This document shows, one piece after another, positions 25,133 through 32,946 of a stretch of DNA of 64,000 bases. Position numbers and translations under genes: made by a program. Origin of the DNA: Marinibacterium anthonyi (lineage in GTDB: Bacteria > Pseudomonadota > Alphaproteobacteria > Rhodobacterales > Rhodobacteraceae); assembly GCA_003217735.2 (NCBI GenBank), contig CP031590.1, positions 1-64,000 on the forward strand, written 5' to 3'. Below the pieces are notes generated by a model, which worked only from the letters and a program-made list of their open reading frames with translations, was not told the DNA's origin and did not search any database. Numbering within the stretch: the stretch's first letter is position 1; each line of letters starts with the position of its first letter.

Positions 25133-25196
25133 GGCAGTTTTCAGGCTGGCCGCCGCGCTTACCAAAGAGCTGGCGGCGGCCAGCCTGAGAACTGCC
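25133..25196. repeat. Large inverted repeat inside the left end of the trio element
   Basis: Arms of about 24 bp (GGCAGTTTTCAGGCTGGCCG onward, and its complement ending in TGAGAACTGCC) with one mismatch enclose a 15-base loop. It lies between the left terminal repeat and the first recombinase. It could be a recombinase binding site or a hairpin that blocks read-through from ardC. Confidence 0.85.
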
Positions 25197-25243
25197 GGGC
25201 CGAAGCGTGCACCGGGTGGGGGCATGGGGAGGGTTTTGCGCTG

Positions 25244-26593
25244 GTGTCGATTATTTCTGTTTGCGAGCGTCGCGTGGCCGGGGGTCTCGACGCGCATGTG
25301 CCGTTGATCCTGCGCGGTGACGCGCTCTACGACCCCGATCTGGATCGCTTCTTTCTCGACCTGCCGCTATCGGGGATTCGATCGCGGCATTCGCTTCGCG
25401 CCCAGGCCTATGATGTGACAGTTTGGCTTCGCTTTCTCGATGCCTGCGGCAAGACCGTATGGGCTGCGACCCGCGACGATGTTGAGGCTTATCATCGTGC
25501 GCGCCGGCGCGGCGATGCTGGTCAGCGGATCACGGCGGCAAGCTGGAACAGGGCCGTCGCCAGCCTTGATCGCCTCTATCGCTGGGGCGAGCGGCAAGGG
25601 CTGATCGCCGAGGCACCGTTCAACCGTCGTGCCGTGTGGCGACCGGCGCAGGGTGGACGTCGCGGAATGATCGCCGCGCGCAACGACGCCTATGAACGCG
25701 TTGCGAAGCGGTCGGATGTCCGGTTCGTCACGATGGACGACTACCGCATCTTCCGCGAGGTCGGTCTGCGCGGCCTCGCGCCTGACGGCAGCGAACGCCC
25801 CGGCGCACGTGATCGGAACGGATTGCGCAACGCACTCTTCGCCGATCTGCTCGTCACGACAGGTTTGCGACTGGAAGAGGCCTCAGGTCTGCTCGCCGGT
25901 GATCTCGCGGTTATCGTTCCGGACGGCGATGAGAACCGGCAGCTCTGGCTGCGCCTGCCGCCGCCGCTCACCAAGGGCGATCGCGGACGAAGTGTTCTGG
26001 TCCCACGCCGGCTGCTTCGTCAGATCGCGGCCTATATCGATGTCGAGCGCGCGGCAGGCGCGGCCAAATTCGTCGCGCGCGATGGTGCGGCGTGCTTTGA
26101 CCGGCCGATCCATATCACCGACGCCGGTCTCGACCGCATGCGCGATGTCTGCACGCCAGAAGAACGATGCCGTCTGATCCTGTGCAGCGAGAACGGAACG
26201 CCGCGCGAGCCCGCGGCGCTATGGCTGACCGAGGTTGGACAGCCCGTTCGACCCAATTCCTGGGAGGTGATCTTCGCCCGCGCCTGCAAGCGCTGTAGAG
26301 ACTATGGTTTCTCGTTGTCGATCAGCCCGCACCAGCTGCGCCACACCTTCGCGGTCCATATGCTCGCCTTGCTGATCCAGGAGCGTCTGCGCGAAGCCGC
26401 ATTGCCGGCGGGGCCGATGGAGAGCTACCGGCTGATCCTGGGCGACCCGCTGCAGCAGGTGCAACGCCTGCTCGGCCACGCGAGTCTCGCCACCACCTAT
26501 ATCTATCTCGACCATATTGCGACCCGCGCCGATACGGTGGATTCGGCGGTCGAGGAGTTGCTGGCACTGCTGCCGGGACCGCAGGGCGCATGA
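25244..26593 (+). CDS. Tyrosine recombinase 1 of the trio
   Basis: A 449-aa tyrosine recombinase with an N-terminal core-binding domain (about residues 40-130) and a full catalytic domain. It has Arg about 209 in TTGLRLEEASGLL, His363-x-x-Arg366-His in SPHQLRHTFAV, His412 in LLGHASLATTY and the nucleophile Tyr about 421 (YIYLDH). It starts with GTG after GGGGAGGG. It is the only one of the three with every canonical catalytic residue, so it is probably the strand-cleaving partner. Its stop overlaps the next start (ATGA). Confidence 0.92.
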   Translation: MSIISVCERRVAGGLDAHVPLILRGDALYDPDLDRFFLDLPLSGIRSRHSLRAQAYDVTVWLRFLDACGKTVWAATRDDVEAYHRARRRGDAGQRITAASWNRAVASLDRLYRWGERQGLIAEAPFNRRAVWRPAQGGRRGMIAARNDAYERVAKRSDVRFVTMDDYRIFREVGLRGLAPDGSERPGARDRNGLRNALFADLLVTTGLRLEEASGLLAGDLAVIVPDGDENRQLWLRLPPPLTKGDRGRSVLVPRRLLRQIAAYIDVERAAGAAKFVARDGAACFDRPIHITDAGLDRMRDVCTPEERCRLILCSENGTPREPAALWLTEVGQPVRPNSWEVIFARACKRCRDYGFSLSISPHQLRHTFAVHMLALLIQERLREAALPAGPMESYRLILGDPLQQVQRLLGHASLATTYIYLDHIATRADTVDSAVEELLALLPGPQGA

Positions 26594-28377
26594 GCGGGCG
26601 TCCCCGCAAGGGCAGGCCCGTCGCTTTCGTACCCGTCACGCCGGAGCGAGCCAATCCCGATCCGGTGCTCGGCCTCAGGTTCGTCATCGAGGCGCGGCAT
26701 GGCGGGACCGTCCTGGTCGACATGACCGATCTCGATCCTCGTCCGCTCGCTATCGCCTTTGCCAGCGCGTTGCGCCGGTCGGCCGCGCTCGGCGGCCGGA
26801 TCGGTGCGGCCAGCGTCATCAAACAGTATGTAAACTCCTATCGCCGTTTCTTCACCTGGCTTTCCGATGAGGCGGGGGAGGTGGACGGGCCCGAAGACGT
26901 GCGCGCAGCCCATGTCGACGGTTTCGCATCGGCACTCGAACGCGGGGGAATGGGCGCGATCTACCGGCATGTGACGGTCAGCAAGATCGTCAATACGCTG
27001 CGTGCGATAGAGGCGGATCGGCCCGACAGGATCACGCCCGACCTCCATGAGCGGTTGCGCTATACAATGGCGACCTCGGCGGGACGCTCGACCCCGCGTG
27101 ATGCCTACAGTCCCTTCGTCGCCCGCGCGCTGCGCGACGCGGCCCGTACGGACGTGGAAGCGATATTCCGCCGGATCGGCGCCGAGGATCGGACCGATGA
27201 GGGCGATCCGGTCATTGCCGGAGCGCGGGCCGATGTCGAAGCTCTCATCGCGCGCCATGGAGCCGTTCGGACCGAGAGCGTCGAGCTGCGCCGTCTCTAT
27301 TTCATGCGCTTGCGGCGCGGTTTGCCGATCAGCACGCTGATCGACGACCTGCATCGCCGACATCATCTGCACGTCACCGATCTGCCGCCATTGCTCGTGC
27401 TGCTTGCTCTCGATACCGGCCTCGAGCCGGAATGCCTGAAGGCGCTGACGGTCGATTGCCTGGCCAATCCCTCCGCCGGAACCGTTGAACTTCGATACCT
27501 GAAGCGACGCGCCGGCGCCGCCGGGCACAAGAGCATGCGCGTGCGCGACGGCGGCCTCGGCACGCCGGGTGGCCTTCTCCGCCGGCTGATCGAGATCACG
27601 ACCGTCGCCCGTCAGCATCTGCCCACCGATTGTCTCTGGGTTTACCACAACGTCGGCGGTCTCCATGCCGGCATCCGTCATCCGCGCGAACGCCTCGACG
27701 CCTGGGTGGCACGGCACCGGATTGTCGATGAGGAGGGCAAGCCGCTCCATCTTCTGCTGTCCCGGCTTCGCAAAACCCACAAGGCGCTGTGGTACACCAA
27801 AACCGAGGGGTACATCGCCCGCTTCGCGGTCGGCCACACGCCCGAGGTCGCGGCGCGCCACTACGCCGATCTGCCATCGCTGCGGCCCCTGCACGAGGCC
27901 ACCGTCGCCGATGCCTTCCGCGACGCTGTCGTCGCCGCGATGCCGACCATCCTCGCGCCAGCAGCCGAGAAGACGCTGCGCGAAGCGCCCGAACAGGCCG
28001 GGCCGCTGATGCCGCCGGATGCGGTCGGTTCCATTCTCGATGGGGAGCAGGATCTCTGGCTCGCCGCCTGCGCGGGGTTCCATAGCAGCCCCTTCGCCGA
28101 GGCCGGCTCGCCATGCCAGCAGCCGTTCTGGGGATGCCTCCATTGCCCCAACGCCGTCATCACCGCCCGCAAGCTCCCCGCGATCATGGCCTTCCTGTCC
28201 TTCGTCGAAGACCAGCGGCAGGGGCTTCCCGGTCCCGACTGGATGGTCAAGTTCGGGCAGGTTCATGCCCGGATCGTCCATCAGATCTTGCCCGCGTTTT
28301 CCGATGCCGTTGTCGCCGAAGCGCGGTTACGCGCCGTGGAGGAGCGCCTCTATCTGCCCCCCGAGGCGCGCGCATGA
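26590..28377 (+). CDS. Tyrosine recombinase-like protein 2 of the trio
   Basis: A 595-aa protein with the layout of a tyrosine recombinase. The position of the first catalytic Arg reads LALDTGLEPECLKAL, with Glu in place of Arg. The second box is LLSRLRKTHKALW, and the last is VGHTPEVAARHYADL with His and Tyr kept. The C-terminal 120 residues include a Cys-rich PCQQPFWGCLHCPNAVIT that could bind zinc. The loss of one catalytic Arg suggests a helper rather than a self-sufficient recombinase. Overlaps of 4 bp on both sides imply coupled translation. Confidence 0.85.
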   Translation: MSGRPRKGRPVAFVPVTPERANPDPVLGLRFVIEARHGGTVLVDMTDLDPRPLAIAFASALRRSAALGGRIGAASVIKQYVNSYRRFFTWLSDEAGEVDGPEDVRAAHVDGFASALERGGMGAIYRHVTVSKIVNTLRAIEADRPDRITPDLHERLRYTMATSAGRSTPRDAYSPFVARALRDAARTDVEAIFRRIGAEDRTDEGDPVIAGARADVEALIARHGAVRTESVELRRLYFMRLRRGLPISTLIDDLHRRHHLHVTDLPPLLVLLALDTGLEPECLKALTVDCLANPSAGTVELRYLKRRAGAAGHKSMRVRDGGLGTPGGLLRRLIEITTVARQHLPTDCLWVYHNVGGLHAGIRHPRERLDAWVARHRIVDEEGKPLHLLLSRLRKTHKALWYTKTEGYIARFAVGHTPEVAARHYADLPSLRPLHEATVADAFRDAVVAAMPTILAPAAEKTLREAPEQAGPLMPPDAVGSILDGEQDLWLAACAGFHSSPFAEAGSPCQQPFWGCLHCPNAVITARKLPAIMAFLSFVEDQRQGLPGPDWMVKFGQVHARIVHQILPAFSDAVVAEARLRAVEERLYLPPEARA

Positions 28378-30590
28378 CCGCGCCCGCCCTTGCCCGCGCG
28401 CATGCGTTCGATGATCGGCCCGTGCTGGCGTGCGCGCCGCTCAAGCCGGGCCATGCCCGCGAGGACCTGTCGCGCGTCGGCGATCCAAGCTGGAATCTGG
28501 GTCCCGCCGTCTTCCGTGAGAACGCCCGGCGCTGCCACGTCACCGTGCATTTCGACGTGCTCGAAGATGCCGATGTGCAGGCAATGATGCGCGCCTATCT
28601 CTATGCGCGTCTCAATGTCGACCTTCCCGGCCATCGTCCGAAGCTGCCGCCCAGCTGCGTGCGGCAGGCGTTCAACCGGGCGCGGCGCTTCTTCGGCTTC
28701 GTCCGCGAACGATTGGGCGCGCTGGACCTTGCCCGCATTGATCCTCCGCTGATCGACGCCTACGCGCGGCATCTCCGAGAGGACCCGGCAAGGCGGCCCG
28801 TCATTGTCGGGCAGCTTCTCGAGGTCGTCATCGACTTCTATCTCTACCGCGAGCACCTTCCCGGCGGCGGCTTGTCGTTCGAACCGTGGGACGGGCGGCC
28901 ACCCGCGCGCGTCGCGGGCTATCGTCATGTTCCCGAGAACCGGACCCCGCGCATCCCCGAGCCGATCATTGCGCCGCTTCTGGCATGGTCGCTGCGCTAC
29001 ATCACGGTATTCGCAGGGGACATTCTCGCCGCCCGGCGTGAGCTTTCCCGGCTCGAAGCGCGCCGCGACCGGCTCTTCGTTGCGGAACAGGGATTGCCGC
29101 ATGCGGAGCGCCGCCGCCGGCAACGGCAGCGACTGGTGCGCTATTTCCGGTCCCGCGCGCGGCAAGGTCGGGGCGTGCCGGTCTGGGCAAGTCCGCCCAA
29201 CGGTTCCGCATCCGTCGATCCGGTAAGCGGGGAGCTTCTGCCCGTCGTCAACGTGCAGCTTCTGCATCTTCACGTAGGCGTCGATGCCGCCAGGGAGCCG
29301 GCGATGCATCTCGCTCTCGCCGGCGGCGCGTCCGATCTCATCGCCGCCGCCATCGCGGATATCGGGATCGAACCCGGCGGCATGGATACGCCGATCTCGG
29401 TCGATGCCGATCTCGACCGGCCATGGCGGCTCCGCTTCGATGCCAAATCCCTCGTCTTGGAAGAGCGCATGCTGCAGGCAGCGGCTTATGTGGTCTGCGC
29501 CTATCTGACCGGTATGCGCGATTGCGAGGTGCAGGCGATGCGCCGGGGATGCCTGACGCTTGCGCGCAGCGAGGACGGCACCGTGTCACGACACCGCGTC
29601 CGTTCCACCGCCTACAAGGGAAAGGGGGCCCGGGGAGCGCAGGCGGAGTGGGTGACCATCGAGCCCGTCGCCGATGCGATCGGGGTGCTCGAACAGTTGA
29701 CCCGGCGCGCGGCTGTTGCCCATGGCCTCGATACGCTCTGGCCCGTGCTGTCTGTGACGCGAAGTAGCAAACCGCACGTCTCCGCCGAGATCGTGCGCCA
29801 GATCAACGCCTATCGTGACCACCTGAACAGGCTGTTCGGGACGGAAGAGGCGCCCGCCATACCGCCCGGGCCGGACGGCAAGCCCTGGCGGATCACGACC
29901 CGCCAGTTTCGTCGCACGATCGCATGGCACATCGCCAACCGTCCCTTCGGAACGGTGGCCGGCATGATCCAGTACAAGCATGCATCCGTCGCCGCGTTCG
30001 AAGGCTACGCGGGTAGCAGCGCCTCGGGTTTCCGCGCCGAGGTCGAGGCGCAACGCCGGCTCGGCCAGATCGATGATCTGCTCGAGTATTTCGACAGGCG
30101 GCGCGGCGGGGCCGACCTTGGTGGGCCGGCCGGTCCTCGTGTCGCGCGTACCCTCGACGAGACATCCACCGAGCTTGGGCCATTGCCGCCGATGATCGCC
30201 GACCGGTCCCGTCTGCGCACCATGCTCGCCAGTCTGGCCCGCACCCTGCATGTCGGACCGCTTGCCGATTGCTTCTTCGATCCGGCAACCGCCCTGTGCC
30301 TCAAGCGCGTGACAGATGCCGCGGCAGACCGCCCGCTGACAGCACTTTGTGAACCGACCCGCTGCCCGAACGCCTGCATCGCGGAACATCACAGGCCAGT
30401 CTGGGAGCGGAGTGCCGATGAGGCACGCATGTTGCTGCGCGAGAAGCGACTGCCCGGATTGCAGCGGGCCGCGCTCCAGCAGGAGGTTGACCGGATCGAG
30501 GGCGTGCTGGCCCGGATCGCGCCTGAGGGCGCGGCGCCGCCCGTTCGGGCGGCGGTAAAGGGAGAGGAAGCTTGGGATCGGGGTGAGTGA
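28374..30590 (+). CDS. Tyrosine recombinase-like protein 3 of the trio
   Basis: A 738-aa protein, the largest of the trio. Its catalytic domain (about residues 350-560) has Arg in YLTGMRDCEVQAM, an Arg-for-His change in TTRQFRRTIAWH, and His and Tyr in IQYKHASVAAFEGYAG. The C-terminus has a cysteine set, CFFDPATALCLK then CEPTRCPNACI, resembling the Cys-rich tail of protein 2. The ATG at 28374 overlaps the stop of gene 2 as ATGA and is preferred over upstream in-frame starts. It probably acts with the other two on the element ends. Confidence 0.85.
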   Translation: MTAPALARAHAFDDRPVLACAPLKPGHAREDLSRVGDPSWNLGPAVFRENARRCHVTVHFDVLEDADVQAMMRAYLYARLNVDLPGHRPKLPPSCVRQAFNRARRFFGFVRERLGALDLARIDPPLIDAYARHLREDPARRPVIVGQLLEVVIDFYLYREHLPGGGLSFEPWDGRPPARVAGYRHVPENRTPRIPEPIIAPLLAWSLRYITVFAGDILAARRELSRLEARRDRLFVAEQGLPHAERRRRQRQRLVRYFRSRARQGRGVPVWASPPNGSASVDPVSGELLPVVNVQLLHLHVGVDAAREPAMHLALAGGASDLIAAAIADIGIEPGGMDTPISVDADLDRPWRLRFDAKSLVLEERMLQAAAYVVCAYLTGMRDCEVQAMRRGCLTLARSEDGTVSRHRVRSTAYKGKGARGAQAEWVTIEPVADAIGVLEQLTRRAAVAHGLDTLWPVLSVTRSSKPHVSAEIVRQINAYRDHLNRLFGTEEAPAIPPGPDGKPWRITTRQFRRTIAWHIANRPFGTVAGMIQYKHASVAAFEGYAGSSASGFRAEVEAQRRLGQIDDLLEYFDRRRGGADLGGPAGPRVARTLDETSTELGPLPPMIADRSRLRTMLASLARTLHVGPLADCFFDPATALCLKRVTDAAADRPLTALCEPTRCPNACIAEHHRPVWERSADEARMLLREKRLPGLQRAALQQEVDRIEGVLARIAPEGAAPPVRAAVKGEEAWDRGE

Positions 30591-30641
30591 CGGGATGAGG
30601 AGAGCGGGAGAGGCCTGCTCCGCCCGTCCTGGAGACCTGTC

Positions 30642-31544
30642 ATGTCCCGATCTTTCTCATCGGCCGGGCGCGCCGATGTTTATAACCGTATCACCTCCGA
30701 GATCATCGCCGCCATCGAGGCCGGCGCCGGCGACTGGCGTGCGCCCTGGTTCCACAACGGGAGCAGCATCGCGCGTCCGACCAACGTTTCATCCGGCAAG
30801 CGCTATCGCGGCATAAACACCTTGGCGCTCTGGGCCACGGGCTTTGCCGCCGGATATGACGACGGTCTCTGGGGCACCTACAAGCGATGGCAGGATTCCG
30901 GCGCGCAGGTGCGTAAAGGAGAACGCTCCACCACGGTCGTCTTGTGGAGGGAGATCAAGGTTTCCCAGCAGGCCGACGACGAAGACGATGATGACGGGCA
31001 TCGACGGATGTTCGCCCGCGCATTTTCTGTCTTCAATATTGCTCAGGTGGACGGGTACGAGCGCCCGGCGACCCCTGTGCTGCCCGAAGATGAACGCCTT
31101 GCCCATGCGGAAGCGTTCATTACAAACCTGGGCGTCAAGACGGAGTTCGGTGGATCGGAAGCCTATTACCGCCCGTCGTCCGACACCGTGTTTATGCCGC
31201 CGTTCACTTCGTTTCGCGATGCCGCGTCATTCTACGGTGTCTGGCTACACGAGAATGGTCACGCCAGTGGCGCAAAGCACAGGCTCGACCGCGACCTTTC
31301 CGGTCGCTTTGGTTCGGCCGCCTATGCCGCCGAAGAATGCTGCGTGGAAATTCTCAGCGGGCTCGTCTTGGCAGACCTCGGGATCGCCCACCATCCGCGC
31401 CCCGATCATGCCGCCTATATTGCCTCGTGGCTCAAGGTCCTGAAAGACGACCCCAAGGCCATCTTCACAGCCGCCAGCAAGGCGCAGCAGGCGGCCGACT
31501 GGATGCATGCGCAGCAGCCCCATGCAGAGGAGGTAGCGGCATGA
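30642..31544 (+). CDS. ardC: ArdC-like antirestriction protein (passenger copy)
   Basis: A complete 300-aa ArdC-type protein. The N-terminal ssDNA-binding domain reads VYNRITSEIIAAIEAGAG, then YRGINTLALWA and VRKGERSTTVV. The zincin domain has WLHENGHASG (HExxH) and the second metal-ligand region AAEECCVEI. The C-terminal helix block is ADLGIAHHPRPDHAAYIASW. It is diverged from the split host copy at 24386. It lies inside the trio element, 52 bp after the third recombinase. By position and family it may protect incoming DNA from restriction; the second copy may compensate for the one the element broke. Confidence 0.92.
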   Translation: MSRSFSSAGRADVYNRITSEIIAAIEAGAGDWRAPWFHNGSSIARPTNVSSGKRYRGINTLALWATGFAAGYDDGLWGTYKRWQDSGAQVRKGERSTTVVLWREIKVSQQADDEDDDDGHRRMFARAFSVFNIAQVDGYERPATPVLPEDERLAHAEAFITNLGVKTEFGGSEAYYRPSSDTVFMPPFTSFRDAASFYGVWLHENGHASGAKHRLDRDLSGRFGSAAYAAEECCVEILSGLVLADLGIAHHPRPDHAAYIASWLKVLKDDPKAIFTAASKAQQAADWMHAQQPHAEEVAA

Positions 31545-31804
31545 CCAAAACCGTTCTCATTGCCGAAAAATTTCAGAATGGGGCTGGACTGTCAGGATAT
31601 GTCGCCGAAATTGGCAGCTGCTTCCTTGGGGCGCGCATTGGCGTAGAGCCGACCATCGACGAGGCCGCATCTTACCTCGAGAGCTGGCTCGGGGTGCTGA
31701 AAGAGGACAAGCGGGCAATCTTCAAGGCCGCGAGCGCCGCGCAGAAGGCCGCGGACTTTGTTTTGGAAGCCGCCGCCGCCGGTGGGGATTTACGCGCCGC
31801 CTGA
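31541..31804 (+). pseudogene. ardC 3' part, fused to element-end sequence
   Basis: From 31604 the frame reads EIGSCFLGARIGVEPTIDEA and ends in AAQKAADFVLEAAAAGGDL, the missing C-terminus of the ardC begun at 24386. The frame is open upstream through the element's right end to an ATG at 31541 that overlaps the passenger ardC stop (ATGA). An 87-aa chimera could therefore be translated. On its own it lacks both ArdC functional domains. A terminator hairpin follows at 31827. Confidence 0.85.
31587..31600. repeat. Right terminal inverted repeat of the trio element
   Basis: GACTGTCAGGATAT is the complement of ATATCCTGACAGTC. It matches the left end (25070-25083) at 12 of 14 bases and lies 3 bp before the resumed ardC codons (GCC GAA). 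Confidence 0.75.
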
Positions 31805-31826
31805 GCAGATCGGCAAGACTTCGCAA

Positions 31827-31848
31827 GGGGCCCGCATTTGCGGGCCCC
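31827..31848 (+). terminator. Hairpin after the ardC 3' part
   Basis: GGGGCCCGC-ATTT-GCGGGCCCC is a perfect 9-bp stem 23 bp after the ardC stop, followed by ATCTGTTTG. The weak T-run makes termination likely but not certain. Confidence 0.65.
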
Positions 31849-31926
31849 ATCTGTTTGAAGTCCATACATATGTATGACTCTATGGACGCCACTACAGGCA
31901 CGCGGCCTGGCCCCGGGAAAAATTTG

Positions 31927-31954
31927 CCGCGCCGAGACATCTGTCTCGCCGCGG
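31927..31954. promoter_or_regulatory. Extended dyad upstream of the parAB operon (candidate parS or operator)
   Basis: CCGCG-C-CGAGACA-TC-TGTCTCG-C-CGCGG: two nested perfect arms (5 and 7 bp) around a 2-bp centre. It lies 85 bp before the ribbon-helix-helix gene that heads the parA-parB operon. Such a dyad suits a ParB-binding centromere or an operator for the small regulator. Confidence 0.55.
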
Positions 31955-32039
31955 CGGCCTGTGGCCAAGGTCAGTCGCCCTGCATCAGGGTGCCGCGCAT
32001 ATGTCAGCCGAAATCCGACTGCGTTTTGCGGAGAGGTCG

Positions 32040-32228
32040 ATGCGCAATCCCACACGCTTGTTTTCCATGAATATGCCCGTCGACGTGCATCGCGCCCTGA
32101 AGCGCGAGGCCTTCGAGCGGAAAACGACAATGGGCGAGATCGTCCTGGAGGCGCTCAGCCAATGGGGCTTGAGCCAGAAGACTGACGAGGAAGGAGCAGA
32201 CCGTGAAGACGATCGTCATCGCGAATAA
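32040..32228 (+). CDS. Ribbon-helix-helix small protein upstream of parA
   Basis: A 62-aa protein, MRNPTRLFSMNMPVDVHRAL at the start. An N-terminal strand (TRLFSMNMP) and two helices (VDVHRALKREAFERKT; MGEIVLEALSQWGL) match the ribbon-helix-helix DNA-binding fold, and the tail is acidic. It overlaps the parA start by 26 bp, and GGAGAGG precedes it. In such operons this protein is usually an autorepressor, often binding a dyad upstream. The 28-bp dyad at 31927 is the obvious candidate. An ATG at 32001 is an alternative start. Confidence 0.75.
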   Translation: MRNPTRLFSMNMPVDVHRALKREAFERKTTMGEIVLEALSQWGLSQKTDEEGADREDDRHRE

Positions 32229-32943
32229 CAAGGGCGGCGTCGGCAAGACCACCGTGGCGAGCCAGATTGCCTTTTACCTTGGTCGCGCAGGCTATTCTGT
32301 GATCGCCATTGATCTGGACGGGCAACGCAACCTCACCAGCGCCCTGGGCGGCACGCGGGTCGTCGGAAACGCATTGCAGATGCTCGAGGGTGGCGAAGCG
32401 CCGAGCTTTTCCGTCGATCCTGGCGAGGTCGTCCTGATCGAAGGAGACCGCGACGTGCCTGTCAGCTCGGACGATGCAGTGCTGCAAAGCACCGTGGCGG
32501 CGCTGGACGGGTTAGACGGCGCGGACTTCTGCATCGTGGATACGCCGCCGACATTCTCGGCGCTGGTCTACGGCGCGCTTCTGACAGCGGACTTCATGTT
32601 GTCGCCCATTGAGTTGAAGCGGTTCTCGCTGGATGGCGTCGAGGGCGTTCTGAAAGCCTTCGTGCAGGTCCAAGAAATCAACGAAGGCATCCAGTTCCTG
32701 GGTCTGCTGCCGTCGCGATTTGACGCCGTGAAGAGGAACGAGCGCGAGACGCTGCTGGCCGTCGCCGAGTCCTATTCCAACCTTCTGGTGCCGCATGCCA
32801 TCCGGAACCGGGTTGGATATGAAGCGGCAGAGGCGGAAGGGATCCCGGTGTTCGAGGTGCCGACTGCCAGTGGCAAGGAGGCCGCCGCCGAGTTCGGCGC
32901 CTTCTTCGACTGGTTCATCGAGGCTATCGAGAAGGAGGCTTGA
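32203..32943 (+). CDS. parA: ParA-family partition ATPase
   Basis: A 246-aa deviant-Walker ATPase: IVIANNKGGVGKTTVASQIA (P-loop with the signature lysine), then VIAIDLDGQRNLTSAL and FCIVDTPPTFSALV. It lacks the N-terminal helix-turn-helix of type Ia ParA or RepA, so it is a short, type Ib-like form. It starts with GTG after AAGGAG (32191-32196). ParA positions plasmid copies through ParB-DNA complexes; here parB follows 3 bp later. It is separate from any repC gene in this window. Confidence 0.93.
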   Translation: MKTIVIANNKGGVGKTTVASQIAFYLGRAGYSVIAIDLDGQRNLTSALGGTRVVGNALQMLEGGEAPSFSVDPGEVVLIEGDRDVPVSSDDAVLQSTVAALDGLDGADFCIVDTPPTFSALVYGALLTADFMLSPIELKRFSLDGVEGVLKAFVQVQEINEGIQFLGLLPSRFDAVKRNERETLLAVAESYSNLLVPHAIRNRVGYEAAEAEGIPVFEVPTASGKEAAAEFGAFFDWFIEAIEKEA

Positions 32944-32946
32944 GCC

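Larger units (their letters stand above)
25070..31603 (+). mobile_element. Recombinase-trio element inserted in ardC
   Basis: A 6.5-kb insertion that splits an ardC gene between the REELIA and EIGSCF codons. The ends carry imperfect inverted repeats sharing TATC(C/T)TGACAGTC (25071-25083; complement at 31587-31599). GCC occurs on both sides (25067-25069, 31604-31606). Inside are three overlapping tyrosine-recombinase genes and a complete second ardC. Trios of tandem tyrosine recombinases are known from RIT elements and Tn554-like transposons. The proteins here (449, 595, 738 aa) are larger than typical RIT proteins, so the family is left open. A passenger ardC is unusual. Confidence 0.82.

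Noticed and set aside
26503-28281. 592-codon minus-strand frame
   Set aside because: It is antisense to the second trio recombinase, whose domain content and overlaps with its neighbours are convincing.
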